Source of the DNA: CAMDMI01 sp044379485
Lineage (GTDB): Bacteria > Bacteroidota > Bacteroidia > Cytophagales > Flexibacteraceae
DNA length: 43,334 nucleotides
Direction: 5' to 3'
NCBI GenBank assembly: GCA_044379485.1
Contig: JBIPOE010000031.1
Coordinates: 1-43,334 of the forward strand
Shown here: piece after piece, positions 42,401-43,334 of the stretch
Layout of the letters: every line of letters begins with the position of its first letter
Position numbering within the stretch: the first letter of the stretch is position 1
The notes under the pieces: model-generated
What the model saw: only the letters and a program-made list of their open reading frames with translations
Told to the model about the DNA's origin: nothing
Database searches by the model: none
Program-made: the position numbers and the translations under genes

Positions 42401-43334
42401 AATGTAAGTACACCTGTTATCGTTACATCATTTGCAAGATTAACGGCAATACCAGCAGTTTTGGCCAGAGTAACATTGCCGAATGTTTCACCACCCGAAC
42501 GTGTGATTGTTGTAGGAAGCAAGGGTGCAACGGCCCAAAAAGTAACAGTTCGGCCATTCTGGGTGAAGTTTGCACCTGCAGCGGCACGTGTCCAGTTGCC
42601 TCCAACTAAAAGATTTCCAGATACAGCACTTAGAGTCAATGAACCAGAACTGATATCAAGATTTCTGTATAATGACCTGTCTGTAGTAGTCATTGTTAGG
42701 TTAGTTGCATTCTGAATAGTGACATTGGCTGGCCGGCCAATAGTGGCAGCACCTAATAATCCCGCTACCGTCCATTCTGTTCCTACGGCTAAAGCTCCTG
42801 ATTGATTGTAAATCAAAGTTGAGGCAAGACCATATACTGGAGCATTTGTAACTATGGAACTACCGGCATCTTGCCGCAAAGTTCCATTTAATGTCAATAT
42901 CGATGCAGCAGAAAGTGTTAAGGCTATGCTATTTTGGATGGTAATGTTTGCACCAATGGTTAGTGTATTTGTGGTAGTTCTTGTTATGGATTTTGCTCCA
43001 CCAGATAATATCAAATTGCCTGATGTTCCTAAAATATTCCGAACCAAAGCAGTTCCAGCTCCTAAGTTTATTGTTCCGCCTGCACCTGTTACAGATAGAT
43101 TAAATCCATTTAAATCTATCCCTGCTCCGGTTACTGATGTTGAAAAATCCATTACGTTGCCAACTCCAGCTGCAACGGTTACATTGCTCAACAATTGCAG
43201 ATTTACGGCAACGGTTTTTATGATTACCAAATAATCAAAGGTTTCTCCGCCCGACTTAAAAATAGTTGAAGCAGTTGTTCCCTGAAAAAATACAGCCCTG
43301 CCTGAAGGTGTAAAAGTTCCGCTGTTGGTCCAGT
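36409..43334 (-). CDS. Giant T9SS-secreted beta-helix surface protein, N-terminus outside window
   Basis: At least 2307 residues; the frame runs off the right edge without a start, and a TTG at 43230 is simply an internal codon. From the N-terminal side: Gly/Thr/Ser/Asn-rich strand repeats (about 43334-41500, with TLTINRTG and GSNTLTLNG), a two-copy tandem repeat (40826-41076), two right-handed beta-helix regions (about 40700-39450 and 39140-38080, with NIRNMTLNGN and IIRNNEIINTN), an FnIII-like module (about 36960-36660, WKTASEKGISHFELQRS) and a type A sorting domain in the last 75 residues (VSPNPVKNTFFV, NGLYHITIHKDD). No catalytic motif is visible. It is probably an adhesin or a surface layer protein; a polysaccharide lyase cannot be excluded for the helix parts. 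Confidence 0.88.
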   Translation of the reverse strand, partial: WTNSGTFTPSGRAVFFQGTTASTIFKSGGETFDYLVIIKTVAVNLQLLSNVTVAAGVGNVMDFSTSVTGAGIDLNGFNLSVTGAGGTINLGAGTALVRNILGTSGNLILSGGAKSITRTTTNTLTIGANITIQNSIALTLSAASILTLNGTLRQDAGSSIVTNAPVYGLASTLIYNQSGALAVGTEWTVAGLLGAATIGRPANVTIQNATNLTMTTTDRSLYRNLDISSGSLTLSAVSGNLLVGGNWTRAAAGANFTQNGRTVTFWAVAPLLPTTITRSGGETFGNVTLAKTAGIAVNLANDVTITGVLTFTTGTLAIGSNTLTLNGTSAGSTVTSGFSGTANSTLNIGGATTTFGTIAFVTGVQTLGTLTINRTGVPSGTAAVTLGSNLSVNNGSGLNNSSLTLSNGILQFTTGITLTVSNTSISGASSTSFVSTLLTGRFAFLVTGAGTYTLTYPFGSSAITSPTAYRPLVVNSLVQSATNTYSAASTAGPAASAGTSLLYTAPIVGVSSVRYYPFTTTTIGNLTSIGSVSINVGADEVSTIDNLVISQVKAASWQNLGASGTTTKTSTLSVGVATATTYFALGFNKLAVVFLAPAAPGNDANTGQTSNNIPAGSGPKLTMAGAISAVAEGGTIQTTAAGIFAAAYTLSKNINITSGVVGAFTITGVANVTTKAVFPFLPAAVNIGSDAITLTGHQLATGMPVTYNNYGAASGLMPGDINPGTDILTVGSNIPTGQPVIYQAYPSAGAAGGLVHGTTYFAINLSATTIQLASTYANALAGTPIVDITSTGSALSHGVISSVAQGLAAGTLYFAIVVDANTIKLASSNANALAGTAIDLQTIGGGNHVVYFTPTYAGPGTFAGAASMTITEPQSHINGYLTLTGANPIITMAAGTYSMQPTINITKTMTLNGAGIGSTIFDGKGKISSATTYHGINLSGIAAGTVTISNLKIGGYYNGIDRTSATASANTNIDNVESSDNFSRGINFEGAGAITTALNIRNGICNNNNGVGVNSHGINISGMSKTGVNIRNMTLNGNRTSGIELGTGPLLSYLIRGNSIAGSTTVSPLVNGVTEFGIGVNGSGAAVTAVSGVSNNEILMYGRAGIECRGCVGLFLPAASARTYSLRIASNYITQVGGPFTADPGLTTTNEVRDVAGIALGNIQASGECFRMLIDTNQVVGIDQPNSTLSDFTAFGIASAGDSILLRANIVSGCEIGIQSQQGGPGNDLLSTLDNFYSRDATTISTGFLANRNSISGNTDFGARNQGLAGTINFLGNWWGHINGPTHASNTDAGIAGFGAGAGETVPAGAGIAYNANLDVNPDDNVGTASGQRGIQVTSAKSFRLKPTANSVSLATPNLLNQGVSVGFSSATTGFTDILDICPVTYTLSGETVVLNKRINLRGNFGSGTKPLINGTGDQINTDGDVAGQRMQIAVNSQQVIIENLRIEVDGSSSSNTRSGISTNQNSAASIIDGLIIRNNEIINTNTIFANHIGSSFGIYLKERNFGVNDPSIVLIDNNQITNGDNTFGFGVAVRTWGLKLSAINNTAKGGYSIRLGTPAPGGTTTVTFSGNNLYGLLECNSPVTGSTMNFTGNHFFRNPNIGHVTHVEIRLGSVVSSVVNLTGNDFNDIGEGGYPFWGIISLRSRNVNIVGNTFNSAPSATDFCFIHASTRQQGTSSPAPTFDNSISIKGNTFNGNGQSTPNRTAISLARHRSTQTFGAVTVGGAGSEANIFDSNLGKFIELDPLSGPMPIISGGCPGVNEQKAPTASYPFSSLAGSDGGCANVIPNMTPFDVNIDASQNTYGVSGGNKLPSAMTTAELFELENKIQHKIDFDQLGFVTVKSNNAYVTTSSFLSGYTTEPAISRAITAASDGWTINTQSHTYPEAGITINKNLTFANNGTTVLKNVTMNGTGKTLTLANDYDIDNASVLTLTNGNVNTGSNILTLSNATSGAISNGGANSHVVGNLKRAIVGGVLTDYMVGTGSSLQRLSIQFSTDLDSIPGLTDVTVRYTNANPGTNVTLFSEDGVDFDSILPDGYWIVTPNVGGDAFDYSMRLYPTSFANYPPNPTTDSSFTILKRVGLGSWGQNGVWTDPPGSPVNRVFADGSVRRTGMRGFSNFGIGSGEILNVPLPLHLLSFNAFKKGMGASLNWKTASEKGISHFELQRSLDGKRFETFEKQTPKAEAGISYEVFDSRAFQFANNEVFYRLKSTDYDGTIDFSNIERLSQREIDLPFTVSPNPVKNTFFVKVKDMDFSNAEIKVSDSQGRIIPAKLASDGSVDVSGFANGLYHITIHKDDFVSKGIIIKE
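40826..40917 (-). repeat. Tandem repeat unit 2 inside the giant protein gene
   Basis: A 92-nt unit encoding LYFAIVVDANTIKLASSNAN then ALAGTA. It is a diverged copy of the unit at 40985-41076, exactly 159 nt (53 codons) away, with many identical bases. Confidence 0.75.
40985..41076 (-). repeat. Tandem repeat unit 1 inside the giant protein gene
   Basis: A 92-nt unit encoding TYFAINLSATTIQLASTYAN then ALAGTP, matching the unit at 40826-40917 in length and frame. The pattern G-TxYFAI-x-TIxLA-x-ANALAGT recurs in large adhesins of many phyla. Confidence 0.75.

Noticed and set aside
42275..42715. 146-residue plus-strand open frame antisense to the giant gene (and similar ones at 38033-38431, 42854-43234)
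   Set aside because: Proline/valine-rich translation is what repeat-rich Gly/Thr/Asn coding DNA gives in reverse; the minus-strand frame has domains and a sorting signal.
1..43334. CRISPR arrays, tRNA or rRNA genes, complete insertion sequences, phage or conjugation genes
   Set aside because: None of their hallmarks (regular short repeats, cloverleaf with CCA-end context, transposase DDE motifs, terminal repeats with target duplications) was found by reading both strands.

Overview
The window comes from an AT-rich member of the Bacteroidota, most likely a free-living gliding or T9SS-bearing lineage. Four things point there: several proteins end in type A T9SS (Por) sorting domains; a GldC-type gliding gene is present; there is a TamL-type Omp85 lipoprotein; and many genes are preceded by the Bacteroidota promoter core TAnnTTTG, sometimes with TTG 18-21 nt upstream, with few clear Shine-Dalgarno sites. 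TTG start codons are unusually common. No tRNA, rRNA, CRISPR array, complete insertion sequence or prophage was seen.

Layout. 1-3.4 kb: the first codons of a minus-strand gene leaving the window, tex, a DUF4160/DUF2442 small-gene pair, and facing it an antitoxin-like gene followed by the stump of a toxin gene. 3.5-6.8 kb: an exported S9 peptidase and an uncharacterised multi-pass membrane protein. 6.8-12.8 kb: an M20 dipeptidase, a large DUF2723/GT117 membrane glycosyltransferase with a possible leader ORF, and Mn-type superoxide dismutase. 12.8-15.8 kb (minus): a small membrane protein, a PstS-like lipoprotein and a TPR protein. 15.9-20.7 kb (plus): DksA-like protein, ScpB, a T9SS-secreted surface protein and a coiled-coil lipoprotein. 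20.7-25.2 kb (minus): gldC, a Uma2-type nuclease-fold gene, uvrA and a phosphoribosyltransferase, closely spaced. 25.4-28.7 kb: an AlkC-type DNA glycosylase with a C-terminal Ig-like domain, then a lipid pair (acyltransferase and desaturase). 28.8-33 kb: a CE15-like glucuronoyl esterase, a GH16 glucanase with T9SS signal, and a 0.76 kb gap holding an orphan T9SS domain with its own terminator. 33-43.3 kb: a SpoU-type RNA methyltransferase, divergent tamL, and a giant T9SS-secreted beta-helix surface protein that runs off the right edge.

How it fits together. Most genes are housekeeping or envelope genes: DNA repair (uvrA, alkC), chromosome organisation (scpB), outer membrane assembly (tamL), lipid remodelling, peptide turnover (S9, M20) and secreted polysaccharide or surface proteins (GH16, CE15, giant protein). 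I found no clearly new defence or mobile system. The stretches most worth a second look are the 2.5-3.4 kb small-gene cluster with its decayed toxin, the orphan sorting domain at 32.6 kb, the repeat-built giant protein, the unknown membrane protein at 5.5 kb, and the Cys-rich open extension in front of the esterase.
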